From: Lutibacter litoralis
GTDB taxonomy: Bacteria > Bacteroidota > Bacteroidia > Flavobacteriales > Flavobacteriaceae
Assembly (NCBI RefSeq): GCF_014646675.1
Contig: NZ_BMNS01000006.1
Location: 265,775 to 329,774, forward strand
Length of the DNA: 64,000 bases
Direction of reading: 5' to 3'
The notes below the pieces were generated by a model that was given only the letters and a program-made list of their open reading frames with translations, did not search any database and was not told the DNA's origin. The number at the start of each line of letters is the position of its first letter. Position 1 is the first letter of the stretch. Below, in pieces: positions 1 through 9,265 of the stretch. The position numbers were made by a program, and so were the translations under genes.

Positions 1-1640
1 CATTTTGCGAAATTTTCGTTTCCTTTATCAATCTCTAGTTGAATTCTATTAATAATATGAGGGTTTTCAATTAAATCCTGATTGTTACCTGGTATTGGTT
101 CGTGATGGATTTTAGCCCAATCTCTTAAAAATTCGAAATTTGGTTGAATTAAGGCAGCAGGCATTTTCTGACCTTCACCAATAACCAATATTTGTTCAAT
201 AAAACGAGACTGTTTCATTTCGTTTTCTAAAAGGGCAGGAGCTACATATTTTCCTCCAGAAGTTTTAAAAATTTCTTTTTTTCTACCTGTTATTTTTAAA
301 AATCCATCGGCATCTAATTCGCCTTTATCTCCAGTATGAAAATAATCGCCGCTCATAACACTTGCAGTTCTTTCTGGATCTTTATAATAGCCTTGCATAA
401 TATTTGGACCTTTTACTAAAATTTCTCCATCATCAGCTATTTTAATTTCAACATTATTTATGGCTGTTCCAACAGTACCAATGCGCATTAAATTGTCTTT
501 GTACATATTAACAGACACAACTGGTGATGTTTCTGTAAGTCCGTAACCTTCCATAATGTGCATACGAGCAGCAGTAAAAATTCTTGCTAAACGAGGTTGT
601 AATGCGGCGCTACCAGATACCATAGTTGTTAAATTACCACCTAAAGCTTCTCGCCACTTACTGAAAATTAATTTATTAGCAATGGCTAATTTTTGATCGT
701 AGAACCAACCATTTTTATGATAAGGTTCATATTTGAGTCCTACTTCTACAGCCCAAAAGAATAGCATTTTTTTAATTCCTGTTAATTCGGAACCTTTTTT
801 AATAATACCATCATAAACTTTTTCAAGTAGCCTTGGAACCACAGACATAAAATGTGGTTTTACTTCTTTTATATTTTCACCAATTTTTTCTATACTTTCA
901 GCAAAATAGACCGATGTACCCGAATAAAGATATAAGTAATGAAGCATACGTTCGAAAACATGGCAAACAGGTAAAAAACTAAGTGCAGTTATTTCTCCGG
1001 CTGGTAATGGTAATCTAGGATAACTATCTATTACATTGGTAACTATATTGTTGTGTGATAACATAACCCCTTTTGGTTTTCCCGTTGTTCCAGAAGTGTA
1101 AATAATTGTTGCCGTATCAAAATGGTTAATAGTATCTTTTATGATATCAACCTCTTTTTGTAAACTTTTATCTTTTCCAAGTTCTAAAATCTCAGACCAA
1201 TTTTTGCAGCCATCAAATGTATCAAAACTATAAATATTTTTAAGTGTTGGTACCTTATTTTTAACAGCATCTACTTTATCAAACAGCTCTTTATCGGATA
1301 AAAAACAATGCGTAACTTCTGCATGATTAAAAATATATTCAAAATCACTTTCAGAAATAGTTGGATAAATTGGGATGTTAACAACACCAATTTGAGACAT
1401 ACCCAAGTCCATTATATTCCACTCGGTTCTATTACTTGATGAAATTATTGCTATTTTATCACCAGGTTTTACACCTAATTTTAATAAACCTCTACTTACA
1501 GTATTTATCTGGCTTATAAATTCTTGTGAAGAAATTGATACCCACTCTCCATTATATTTTGTAGTGAATGCTTTTTCTAAATTAAATTTTTCTAGTTGAT
1601 AGTAGGCAAAATCGAATAATCTTTTGATTTCTTTTGGCAT
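1..1640 (-). CDS. AMP-dependent long-chain acyl-CoA ligase (3' end outside window)
   Basis: Activates a fatty acid to acyl-AMP and then acyl-CoA in the cytoplasm or at the inner membrane. The minus-strand translation starts MPKEIKRLFDFAYYQLEK at an ATG at 1638-1640 and stays open to base 1 (about 546 codons, of roughly 590 expected). It carries the P-loop TIIYTSGTTGKPKG, the GYGLTETSP motif and the HTGD motif of ANL-superfamily ligases, and most resembles FadD15-type long-chain synthetases. It is a clear paralog of the gene just upstream (1713-3497), with which it shares most motifs and many runs of residues. A TATACTTTG box on the minus strand (1674-1666) could be its own promoter. Chain-length specificity cannot be read from sequence. 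Confidence 0.93.
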   Translation of the reverse strand, partial: MPKEIKRLFDFAYYQLEKFNLEKAFTTKYNGEWVSISSQEFISQINTVSRGLLKLGVKPGDKIAIISSSNRTEWNIMDLGMSQIGVVNIPIYPTISESDFEYIFNHAEVTHCFLSDKELFDKVDAVKNKVPTLKNIYSFDTFDGCKNWSEILELGKDKSLQKEVDIIKDTINHFDTATIIYTSGTTGKPKGVMLSHNNIVTNVIDSYPRLPLPAGEITALSFLPVCHVFERMLHYLYLYSGTSVYFAESIEKIGENIKEVKPHFMSVVPRLLEKVYDGIIKKGSELTGIKKMLFFWAVEVGLKYEPYHKNGWFYDQKLAIANKLIFSKWREALGGNLTTMVSGSAALQPRLARIFTAARMHIMEGYGLTETSPVVSVNMYKDNLMRIGTVGTAINNVEIKIADDGEILVKGPNIMQGYYKDPERTASVMSGDYFHTGDKGELDADGFLKITGRKKEIFKTSGGKYVAPALLENEMKQSRFIEQILVIGEGQKMPAALIQPNFEFLRDWAKIHHEPIPGNNQDLIENPHIINRIQLEIDKGNENFAK

Positions 1641-1712
1641 TTGTTGTAAATTATTATGGTAGGCCCAAAGTATAAAAATAAAAAGGAATTCACAAATACT
1701 TAAATTACATAA

Positions 1713-3497
1713 CTATTCTAATTTTTTTTGATATATTTTTTGATATAAATTCTGGTATTTTTCTTTCACAACTTTACGTTTCATTTTCATAGTTGGTGTA
1801 AGGAGTCCATTTTCAATAGTCCAAATATCTGGAGTTAATTCAAAGGCTTTTATTTGTTCCCAATTTCCAAAACTTTCGTTGGCTTTATTTATTTCTTTTT
1901 GAATTCGTTTTAAAACTCTTTTATTTGAAATAATGGAATTGTAAGTACCATCATACTTTATATTCTTTAATTTTGCCCATTCAGTTAAAAATTCAAAATG
2001 AGGTTGGATAATTGAAGCTGGCATTTTTTCGTTTTCTCCAATTACCATAGCTTGTTCAATAAAACGAGATTCTTTTAATTTACCTTCTAAAACTGCTGGA
2101 GCAACATATTTACCACCAGATGTTTTAAACATTTCTTTTTTTCTGTCGGTAATTTTTAAAAAACCTTCTTTATCTAATATACCAATATCCCCGGTATGTA
2201 AATATTCATTTTGTATAGTTTGTTTTGTTAATTTTTCATTTTTGTAATAGCCTAACATAATATTCGAACCTTTTACTAGAATCTCACCATCTTCGGCAAT
2301 TTTAATTTGAATACCATCTAATGCTTTTCCAACGGTTCCAATTTTAAAACCGTTATTTCTGAAATCGTTAATTGATATTCCTGGGGAAGTTTCGGTCATT
2401 CCATAACCTTCATAAATTGGTATTCCTGCGGCTGTAAATAATCTAATAAGTACAGGCTGCAATGGTGCGCTTCCTGATACTAAAAATTTAATATTTCCAC
2501 CTAAAGCTTCTCGCCATTTGCTAAATACTAACTTTCGGGCAATGTTTAATTGAAAATGAAACCACCAACCATTTTTTTGATAAGGCTCATATCTTTTTCC
2601 TAAATCTATGGACCAATAAAACAACAATCGCTTTAAACCTTTTAGTTGACTTCCTTTATCTGCAATTTTATCGTAAATTTTTTCTAATAGTCTTGGCACT
2701 ACTGGGATAAAATGAGGTTGTACTTCTTTTAAATTATCTCCCAACTTATCAATAGATTCTGCAAAATAAATTTCGAAACCCATCATTTGATAATAATACA
2801 AAGCAAAACGTTCAAAAATGTGACACACCGGTAAGTAGCTCAAAACTTTGTGTTTATGTGCTTCAAAATCTAATGCTTTAGCACTTACTAAAGTGTTTTC
2901 TACAATATTTTTATGAGAAAGCATTACACCTTTCGGCGTACCTGTTGTGCCAGAAGTATAAATAATGGTTGCTAGGTTTGAAGGCGCTACCTTTGATTTT
3001 AACAAGTCGACCTCTGTTTGATTTTTTGTGTTTTCTCCTAGATTTAGTAAGGAATTCCAACTAGATATCGATTCAATAGTATCGAATGTATAAATATCTT
3101 TTAGCTTGGTATTTTCTTTTATAACAGCAACTTTATCATACAAAACTTTATCAGATACAAAGCATAAAACAGCATCGGAATGGTTTATAATATATTCGTA
3201 ATCTTTTGATGTAATAGTAGGGTATAAAGGCACATTTACCGCTCCAATTTGTAAAATTGCAATGTCTAGAATGCTCCATTCGACTCTATTGTTTGAGGTT
3301 ACTATTGCAATTTTATCATTTGGTTTTACACCTAAATGTATTAATGCTCTACTAATTTTATTGGCTTTCTCTAAATATTCCCTAACAGTAGTAGCAACCC
3401 ATTTAGAAGCTACTTTAGAATTAAATATATTTAGTTTACTATTTTTTTCTAATTGACAATAAGCAAAATCAAAAAGACGTGATATTTTAATCGACAT
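1713..3497 (-). CDS. AMP-dependent long-chain acyl-CoA ligase, paralog of the adjacent gene
   Basis: 594-residue ANL-superfamily ligase; the start is taken at the ATG at 3495-3497 because its N-terminus (MSIKISRLFDFAYCQLEK) aligns with that of the neighbouring paralog, while the longer open frame adds 17 unsupported residues. The P-loop TSGTTGTPKG is at residues 181-190, with GYGMTETSPG further on and a lysine-rich C-terminus (TPTMKMKRKVV). Expected reaction: ATP-dependent formation of acyl-CoA from long-chain fatty acids. It precedes the first ligase on the same strand with a gap of about 70 bases, so the two may be cotranscribed. A TATATTTTG box on the minus strand (3527-3519) lies about 22 bases before the start. 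It is separated from the sulfatase operon by the hairpin at 3531-3564. Confidence 0.93.
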   Translation of the reverse strand: MSIKISRLFDFAYCQLEKNSKLNIFNSKVASKWVATTVREYLEKANKISRALIHLGVKPNDKIAIVTSNNRVEWSILDIAILQIGAVNVPLYPTITSKDYEYIINHSDAVLCFVSDKVLYDKVAVIKENTKLKDIYTFDTIESISSWNSLLNLGENTKNQTEVDLLKSKVAPSNLATIIYTSGTTGTPKGVMLSHKNIVENTLVSAKALDFEAHKHKVLSYLPVCHIFERFALYYYQMMGFEIYFAESIDKLGDNLKEVQPHFIPVVPRLLEKIYDKIADKGSQLKGLKRLLFYWSIDLGKRYEPYQKNGWWFHFQLNIARKLVFSKWREALGGNIKFLVSGSAPLQPVLIRLFTAAGIPIYEGYGMTETSPGISINDFRNNGFKIGTVGKALDGIQIKIAEDGEILVKGSNIMLGYYKNEKLTKQTIQNEYLHTGDIGILDKEGFLKITDRKKEMFKTSGGKYVAPAVLEGKLKESRFIEQAMVIGENEKMPASIIQPHFEFLTEWAKLKNIKYDGTYNSIISNKRVLKRIQKEINKANESFGNWEQIKAFELTPDIWTIENGLLTPTMKMKRKVVKEKYQNLYQKIYQKKLE

Positions 3498-3530
3498 AAA
3501 ATAATAATTGAGTTGATGCAAAATATAAAT

Positions 3531-3564
3531 AAAAAAAAGATTACACAAAAAATGTAATCTTTTT
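3531..3564 (-). terminator. Rho-independent terminator of the 12-gene sulfatase operon
   Basis: Perfect 11-bp inverted repeat, AAAAGATTACA (3535-3545) and TGTAATCTTTT (3553-3563), with a 7-base loop, 35 bases past the stop codon of the last operon gene. On the minus strand the hairpin is followed by a run of T (complement of 3531-3538), the usual intrinsic terminator layout. No plus-strand gene converges on it. Confidence 0.8.
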
Positions 3565-3598
3565 AAAATTGACTATATATTTAAATTTAGCTAAACGC

Positions 3599-5365
3599 CT
3601 ATTTTTTAGCTAAGGAGTTTAATGTGTATTTTGCATTTCTTAAAAGAACTTCTAAATTATCAGGTTTTGTAGTAATATTGAATTTTGCTACAGTTTTATT
3701 TAAAAGGTCTAATTCTTTAGTCATTTTTCTATTTGTAAAATCTTCTCTTAAAATTCTAATTTTTTCAGCATCCTGTATGCCTTCTCTTAAAGTTTCAAAA
3801 CGGATAGAGCTTCTATTTTTTGGATACACAATATACGTATCACCTGCAGGCCAAGCTCTAAATCTAGAATCTTGTAATGGGTTTTCTACCCAACTATTAT
3901 AAGCCCAACGTAAAAAACCATCGAAATTTGCTGCAATACTGTACCAGCCAATAAACACACCTTCCGCAGGTGGAGAAAATGTAAATACATTAGGAAAACC
4001 GTCTGAACAACATACATAATGTGTGCTTATATAGCCATTTTCTTTACGTAAATTTAAATCTTCTTCGTCTATGGTTGCACCAAAAGCAACGGATAAATCT
4101 TTTAATTCGTTAGGATATAATTTATAGCTTTTATGATTATCGGCAAATGCAATACCAAATTCTGGGGCAATATTGTTTAATAAGCTTAACATAGCCATCA
4201 TTTCTTTTGGACTGCGTTCATCCATTGCCATTCTAGTAATGTTGTTCCAGCCTTTTTTCTCTAAATGTTTTTTGAATTGTATTAAAAAAGGTGTCCACAA
4301 ATCATCATATTCTTTAGAACCAGGAGCAGCCTTAATTTTTACTTCTTCATTTGTTTGTTCATCAAAATAGTAAAATTCATTTCCCCACGGAACCATAGAA
4401 TAACAGCTAATTTGATTTTTGATACCTAAATCCATCATAAATTGCACCCAGTTATCAAAAATGGTATAATCATATTCCCAAGAACCGTCAGTTTTCTTTT
4501 TCCAAGTAATCATTGCTTCAAACTGATCAAAAGTTTGTCCTCCCCAAGGTCTTTTATTTAATGAAACGGTGATTGCTTTTTGTCCTGCATCGGCTAATTG
4601 TTTCATAATTGGTTTTAATAAATCCCAATGCTCTTTAGACCAAGGTTGTACCTTATTAAAACGTGCAACTGCATATGGATTTTGCCACAAGTCTAAATGA
4701 AATTTCCAGTCGGTTGGTGCAGGTAAAGTTTTAGGAAGTACTTCTATATTTAATGTAAAGACCTGAGATTTTTCACCTTCTATATTTAGTGTTAATGTAC
4801 TTGTGTAATTTCCAATTTTAGCATCAGCAGGTATGTTTATAGTAAGCCATAATGGTCTTGTTTCATATGCTTTTACAGCGTAAGAACTGACGTTATCTAA
4901 AGCATCAGCAGCCAATGAAGCAGCAAAATCTTCTGGTTTTCTATAACCACAACCACCAGCAAATTCATCTGTAATAACATATTTAACAAAACGTGCCTCT
5001 GCTATAGTTTTAGGAAGTTTATTCCCATCTTTTGAAATAAAATCTGAAAACTCTACAGCTACATTTGTGCTACTATCTTTACTCCATAAAACTATTTGTG
5101 CAGCAATTCTTTCAGCTTTCCAAGCAACACCATTCCAAGTGTTTTCTTGGACAACATTAGGTAAGGTGTTTCTTACAAACCGTGTATTTACTGAAGCAAA
5201 AGATGCATTTAATCCTGATGAAATTGAATCCCAGGCTGAAATGTCGGTTTCAATTGGATCTTCAGGTTCTGGGTAGGTAGCACTTACATTAATTTCTTTG
5301 TTAGGCACGCAACTTGCTAAAAGTGCAATTATAAATAGGTAATAATAAATTTTAATAAAAGACAT
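3599..5365 (-). CDS. GH123-family (DUF4091) beta-N-acetylgalactosaminidase-like lipoprotein
   Basis: 588 residues. Signal peptide with a lipobox L16-A-S-C19 gives a lipoprotein. A beta-sandwich-like N-terminal half (about 30-210) precedes a C-terminal barrel of the DUF4091/GH123 type; the adjacent acid pair D382-E383 (MAMDERSP) matches the Asp-Glu pair that GH123 enzymes use for substrate-assisted catalysis. The C-terminal FETLREGIQDAEK motif is typical of DUF4091. Characterised GH123 enzymes release non-reducing beta-GalNAc from glycosphingolipid-type oligosaccharides, so a terminal beta-HexNAc exo-hydrolase, probably for GalNAc, is the best call. It is the last gene of the 12-gene operon, 11 bases after the preceding sulfatase. 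No acidic surface-export stretch follows the cysteine, so it probably faces the periplasm. Confidence 0.78.
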   Translation of the reverse strand: MSFIKIYYYLFIIALLASCVPNKEINVSATYPEPEDPIETDISAWDSISSGLNASFASVNTRFVRNTLPNVVQENTWNGVAWKAERIAAQIVLWSKDSSTNVAVEFSDFISKDGNKLPKTIAEARFVKYVITDEFAGGCGYRKPEDFAASLAADALDNVSSYAVKAYETRPLWLTINIPADAKIGNYTSTLTLNIEGEKSQVFTLNIEVLPKTLPAPTDWKFHLDLWQNPYAVARFNKVQPWSKEHWDLLKPIMKQLADAGQKAITVSLNKRPWGGQTFDQFEAMITWKKKTDGSWEYDYTIFDNWVQFMMDLGIKNQISCYSMVPWGNEFYYFDEQTNEEVKIKAAPGSKEYDDLWTPFLIQFKKHLEKKGWNNITRMAMDERSPKEMMAMLSLLNNIAPEFGIAFADNHKSYKLYPNELKDLSVAFGATIDEEDLNLRKENGYISTHYVCCSDGFPNVFTFSPPAEGVFIGWYSIAANFDGFLRWAYNSWVENPLQDSRFRAWPAGDTYIVYPKNRSSIRFETLREGIQDAEKIRILREDFTNRKMTKELDLLNKTVAKFNITTKPDNLEVLLRNAKYTLNSLAKK

Positions 5366-5376
5366 AATATAAAAGT

Positions 5377-6954
5377 TTATTTGTTTAAAATAGGAGTGTT
5401 ATCTGGCCAAGCCACGAATTTTCCAGTTTCTGTATTTGTTGGCATTTGAGCATCTACACTTCTTAAATAGGTTCCAAGTTCTTTAGCAAGTTGAGTTGTT
5501 TTTTCTTTATTTTTGATTGCTAAATTGGTTGTTTCCCCAATATCATCTTTAATATTGAACAATTCAAAGGAACTATCTAAATGATAATAAATTAATTTAA
5601 AATCACCCTTTCTAATGGTACTTGTAGCTCCAATACCTGGGCCTGTTGGACCCCAATTATTAGGATAATGCCAAAATAAAGCTCTATTATTAGTTGTATT
5701 ATTTGTGCCTTTTAAAATATCTGTAAAACTTTTACCATCTATTTTTTGAACAGTTTTATATTCAGAAATTCCTGCAAGTTCTAATATAGTAGGGAAGAAG
5801 TCTTCAATAATTACAAAACTATCACTTTCTGATGTTGCTTTGGTTACCCTAGGCCATTTTACAAGCATTGGTTCTCTAATTCCACCTTCGTGTACGGAAC
5901 CTTTTCCGCTAGATAAGGGTTTGTTATGAGTGTGTTTTTCTCCACCACGATCATAAGCACTTAAGCCTCCATTGTCAGACATGAAAAGAATTATAGTATT
6001 TTCTGAAATGCCTTTTTCTTCCAAATGATTTATTAAATCACCTAAACTTTTATCCATACCTTCAATCATTGAAGCATATTTAGCCTCAGTTGGTTGTAAA
6101 CCTTGGTCTAAATATTTTTGTTCAAACCTAGGGTCTCCTTGTATTGGTGTATGAACAGCATAATGCGCCATATTTAAGTAAAAAGGTTTATTTTGTGCTA
6201 TGGCTTCATCTATAGCAATTATTGATTTTTGAGTTAAAGCTTCGGTTAAAAATATTTCTTTACCATGATATTCTTCTAAATTTTGTACATCCCATCTAGT
6301 ATTTTTGTTAGGCGATTGTTTAAAATCTTTCTTTCCAAAATAACTACCTGGTTGTCCTGCAGACGAGCCTCCAATATTTATATCAAAACCAAAAGTTAAA
6401 GGGTTTTCACCAGTAGTTTTTATAGCTCCAAAATGTGCTTTTCCTACATGAATTGTTCGGTAACCATTATCTTTTAATATTTGTGGTAAAGCAGTAATTT
6501 CTACAGAATAAGGAATTGAATCTGTTGGCTGGGCACCATTAACATTCCACTTAGGATGTTTTAATCCTTCTACGGGTCCTACAGGATCTTGATCTCGATT
6601 AAAAGTCCAATTAGTAACTCTGTGTCTGGCAGCATTCATCCCTGAAATTAAACTTACTCTGGTAGGAGTACAAACGGGTGTAGCATACGCTTGTGTAAAT
6701 TTCATTCCTTCATTTGCCAATCGCTCCATATTTGGTGTATGATAGATTTTATTTAAAGGAGTTTTTTCTTTCCAAAAAGGAACAGATGTATCTTGCCAGC
6801 CCATATCATCAACCATAAATAAAATAATATTTGGTTGTTTTGTTGTAGTATCCGTTGTTTTAGAGTCTGTTTTTTTACAGGCAATTGTACACATACAAAA
6901 TATAATTGCTATACTTTGTATGTGTTTAAAATAGTTTTTTTTAGATTGAAACAT
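5377..6954 (-). CDS. S1-family sulfatase, probable lipoprotein
   Basis: 525 residues. Hydrolyses sulfate esters on sugars using a formylglycine made from C95 in the motif C-T-P-T-R (95-99). Metal-binding acids D49-D50, the GKAHFG variant of the usual GKWHLG, and SDNGG are visible. The N-terminus is hydrophobic with a weak lipobox T-I-A-C26. The MGWQDTSVPF start and the shared GFDINIGG and HTPIQG motifs group it with the sulfatase at 17188-18606. From memory this resembles the S1_16 group (Gal-4S or GalNAc-4S), but that is a low-certainty recollection. Operon position 11; its stop lies 11 bases before the GH123 start, and its own start is 1 base from the GH20 stop. Confidence 0.92.
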   Translation of the reverse strand: MFQSKKNYFKHIQSIAIIFCMCTIACKKTDSKTTDTTTKQPNIILFMVDDMGWQDTSVPFWKEKTPLNKIYHTPNMERLANEGMKFTQAYATPVCTPTRVSLISGMNAARHRVTNWTFNRDQDPVGPVEGLKHPKWNVNGAQPTDSIPYSVEITALPQILKDNGYRTIHVGKAHFGAIKTTGENPLTFGFDINIGGSSAGQPGSYFGKKDFKQSPNKNTRWDVQNLEEYHGKEIFLTEALTQKSIIAIDEAIAQNKPFYLNMAHYAVHTPIQGDPRFEQKYLDQGLQPTEAKYASMIEGMDKSLGDLINHLEEKGISENTIILFMSDNGGLSAYDRGGEKHTHNKPLSSGKGSVHEGGIREPMLVKWPRVTKATSESDSFVIIEDFFPTILELAGISEYKTVQKIDGKSFTDILKGTNNTTNNRALFWHYPNNWGPTGPGIGATSTIRKGDFKLIYYHLDSSFELFNIKDDIGETTNLAIKNKEKTTQLAKELGTYLRSVDAQMPTNTETGKFVAWPDNTPILNK

Positions 6955-6955
6955 A

Positions 6956-9241
6956 TTAGTATCCTAAGAATTCATTAGTCAATACTTTTTCTTCATTTGA
7001 AGGGCTTTTAAACTTAACACTTAATTCACTTCCACCACCACCTTGGTGAAATGTAAGTGTAATTGGATGCCATCCTTTTTTTAGAGCAACCATTCCAGAT
7101 CTTAAAACCGCGGCGTGATTACCACCATTATCTACAACTAATTTATTGTTAATATATAACAAACTACCATCGTCGGATTTGGTTGAAAATTCAAATAATC
7201 CGTCTTCTTCTGCCATAAAATAACCTTTAAAGACTAAAGAAACGTGTTCAATATTTTCAAAACCAGTTAAATCAATAGCTCCTACAAGTTTAAAATTTGA
7301 TTTTTCGTCTAAATTTACTTTTTCAACAACGGTAAACTTTTTAAGTGCGGACCATTGCTTTAAACTTCCTTTGGTAGGTTGCACATTTAAAGGTTCAATA
7401 AACAATTGTTTCTCAACATTTGAAGTTTTAATTTCACTTGCAACATCCCCACGATAAGCAATAGTTTTTAGAGTTGTATTCTCTGAAATTATAAAAGGAG
7501 TTGTGTATTTAGTTGAGTTTTTAGAAGGTTTTGTACCATCTAATGTATAGTAAATTTCCATATCTTCTAATGGACTTACTAAGGTAATGGTAGTTGTTTC
7601 TAAAAATGCGATTTTATCAGTTGTACCTTTTACAGAAGGAATGTAGTATTTAATATTTAATTGATCTAATCTATGGTATTGTAATGCCATGCGCTCTTGA
7701 AAATCATCAAAGTTTCTAGCTTCTTTTGATGTCCAACCAGTTTCTGACAACGCTAATAAACGTGGAAATGCTTGGTACTGTAATCTTTTAAAATTAGGAA
7801 TTCTTTCAGCCCATAAATTAGCTTGTACACCAAGTACGTGTTTTTCTTGTTCTTTGGTAAAATCTTCAGGAACAGGCTCATAATTATACACTTTATCTAG
7901 TGGAGTAGCCTCGTTTGTAAAGTCGAAATAGTATTCAAAATCTGGACAAATAATCATGTTCGATCCATTGTCTGCTGCAATATACCTAGCTTTTGGAGCC
8001 CAATTTCTCCACCACATAACTGTTGCATCGTTAGATAAACCACCGTCCACAATTTCATCCCAACCAATTAGTCTTTTTCCTTTTGTATGCAAAAACTTTT
8101 CAATGTCTTTATTAAAGAAGGATTGTAATTCGTGTTCGTTTTTTAAATTATTTTTTTTAATCGCTTTTTGACAATTTGCACACGCTGTCCACGATTTAGT
8201 ATTTACTTCGTCACCACCAATATGAATATATTCCGAAGGAAATAAATCAGCTATTTCAGATAAAATATCTTTAGCAAATTCATAAGAGGTTTCTTTCCCT
8301 AAACACGCTGGAATAGAAAAGTGTTCTCCCCAACCAGCTTCACCAGTACACGATAAATATGGATAATTGTCGATAGCAGACTTAAAATGTCCTGGCATAT
8401 CAATTTCTGGAATTACTTCAATATTTCTAGCCGCAGCATATTTTATAATCTCTTTAATTTGTTCTTGCGTAAAAAATCCACCATACATTCTTTGTCCATC
8501 TCTATCATGGTAATGTTGTTCATCAATAATAAATGAAGGGTCTGTTTTGGCCATTTCATTACAATATTTATCGTGCGAACTTTCTATTCTCCAAGCGCCT
8601 TTTTCAGTTAAAAGCGGATATTTTTTAATTTCAACTCTCCAACCTTGATCGTCGGTTAAGTGCATATGGTAGGTATTTAATTTATACAAAGCCATATAAT
8701 CAAGAAAGGTTTTTACATTGTCTAAACTAAAAAAATGACGGCTAAAATCCATTTGCATTCCTCTCCAGGCAAATCTTGGAGCATCTTTAATAGTTACAGA
8801 AGGTACAAACCAATCTATAGAGGTTACGGTTGTATTCTCAATCTCAACAGGTAATAATTGACGCAGTGTTTGTACACCATAAAAATAACCAGCAGCATCA
8901 CTTGCTTTAATAATAATTTCGGTAGGCGTAACTTTTAATTGGTAAGCTTCTAACTGTAAACCTTCAATTTTTTGAAACTTAACAATGCCATTATCTTTTG
9001 AAATATTTAAATCAAAACCAGCAGCTTTTTTAAATAAATCAGTTAAATAATTTGCAGCCATTTGCTGTTCATCATTATCAATTGAAATGGTTGTAGTGCT
9101 ATCAAACTTAAAAGAGGCTTTATCTAACTGAAATTCCTGTGGCTTTGGAACCAATGCAATATCGGCTTCACTATAAGTTGGGGAAGAAGTTGTACAAGCA
9201 ACTGTTAATAGTGATAAAAAAAGATAGTATATATTTTTCAT
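6956..9241 (-). CDS. GH20 beta-N-acetylhexosaminidase with chitobiase C-terminal and PA14 domains
   Basis: 761-residue exo-hexosaminidase. Order: signal peptide with weak lipobox (T-V-A-C16), GH20b N-terminal domain (about 25-150), GH20 barrel (about 155-500) with the catalytic pair D344-E345 in HIGGDEV, a chitobiase-type C-terminal domain (about 550-610, IYYTLDGTKPS), then a PA14-like domain (about 640-755, FSTKSDDGSLLYINN). PA14 domains in glycosidases often bind carbohydrate or insert near the active site. The enzyme should release terminal beta-GlcNAc or beta-GalNAc by acetamido-assisted retention. It is longer than the two GH20 genes upstream and follows them by 24 bases. Operon position 10. 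Confidence 0.95.
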   Translation of the reverse strand: MKNIYYLFLSLLTVACTTSSPTYSEADIALVPKPQEFQLDKASFKFDSTTTISIDNDEQQMAANYLTDLFKKAAGFDLNISKDNGIVKFQKIEGLQLEAYQLKVTPTEIIIKASDAAGYFYGVQTLRQLLPVEIENTTVTSIDWFVPSVTIKDAPRFAWRGMQMDFSRHFFSLDNVKTFLDYMALYKLNTYHMHLTDDQGWRVEIKKYPLLTEKGAWRIESSHDKYCNEMAKTDPSFIIDEQHYHDRDGQRMYGGFFTQEQIKEIIKYAAARNIEVIPEIDMPGHFKSAIDNYPYLSCTGEAGWGEHFSIPACLGKETSYEFAKDILSEIADLFPSEYIHIGGDEVNTKSWTACANCQKAIKKNNLKNEHELQSFFNKDIEKFLHTKGKRLIGWDEIVDGGLSNDATVMWWRNWAPKARYIAADNGSNMIICPDFEYYFDFTNEATPLDKVYNYEPVPEDFTKEQEKHVLGVQANLWAERIPNFKRLQYQAFPRLLALSETGWTSKEARNFDDFQERMALQYHRLDQLNIKYYIPSVKGTTDKIAFLETTTITLVSPLEDMEIYYTLDGTKPSKNSTKYTTPFIISENTTLKTIAYRGDVASEIKTSNVEKQLFIEPLNVQPTKGSLKQWSALKKFTVVEKVNLDEKSNFKLVGAIDLTGFENIEHVSLVFKGYFMAEEDGLFEFSTKSDDGSLLYINNKLVVDNGGNHAAVLRSGMVALKKGWHPITLTFHQGGGGSELSVKFKSPSNEEKVLTNEFLGY

Positions 9242-9265
9242 AATTAAATATTTTCGTATTATAAA

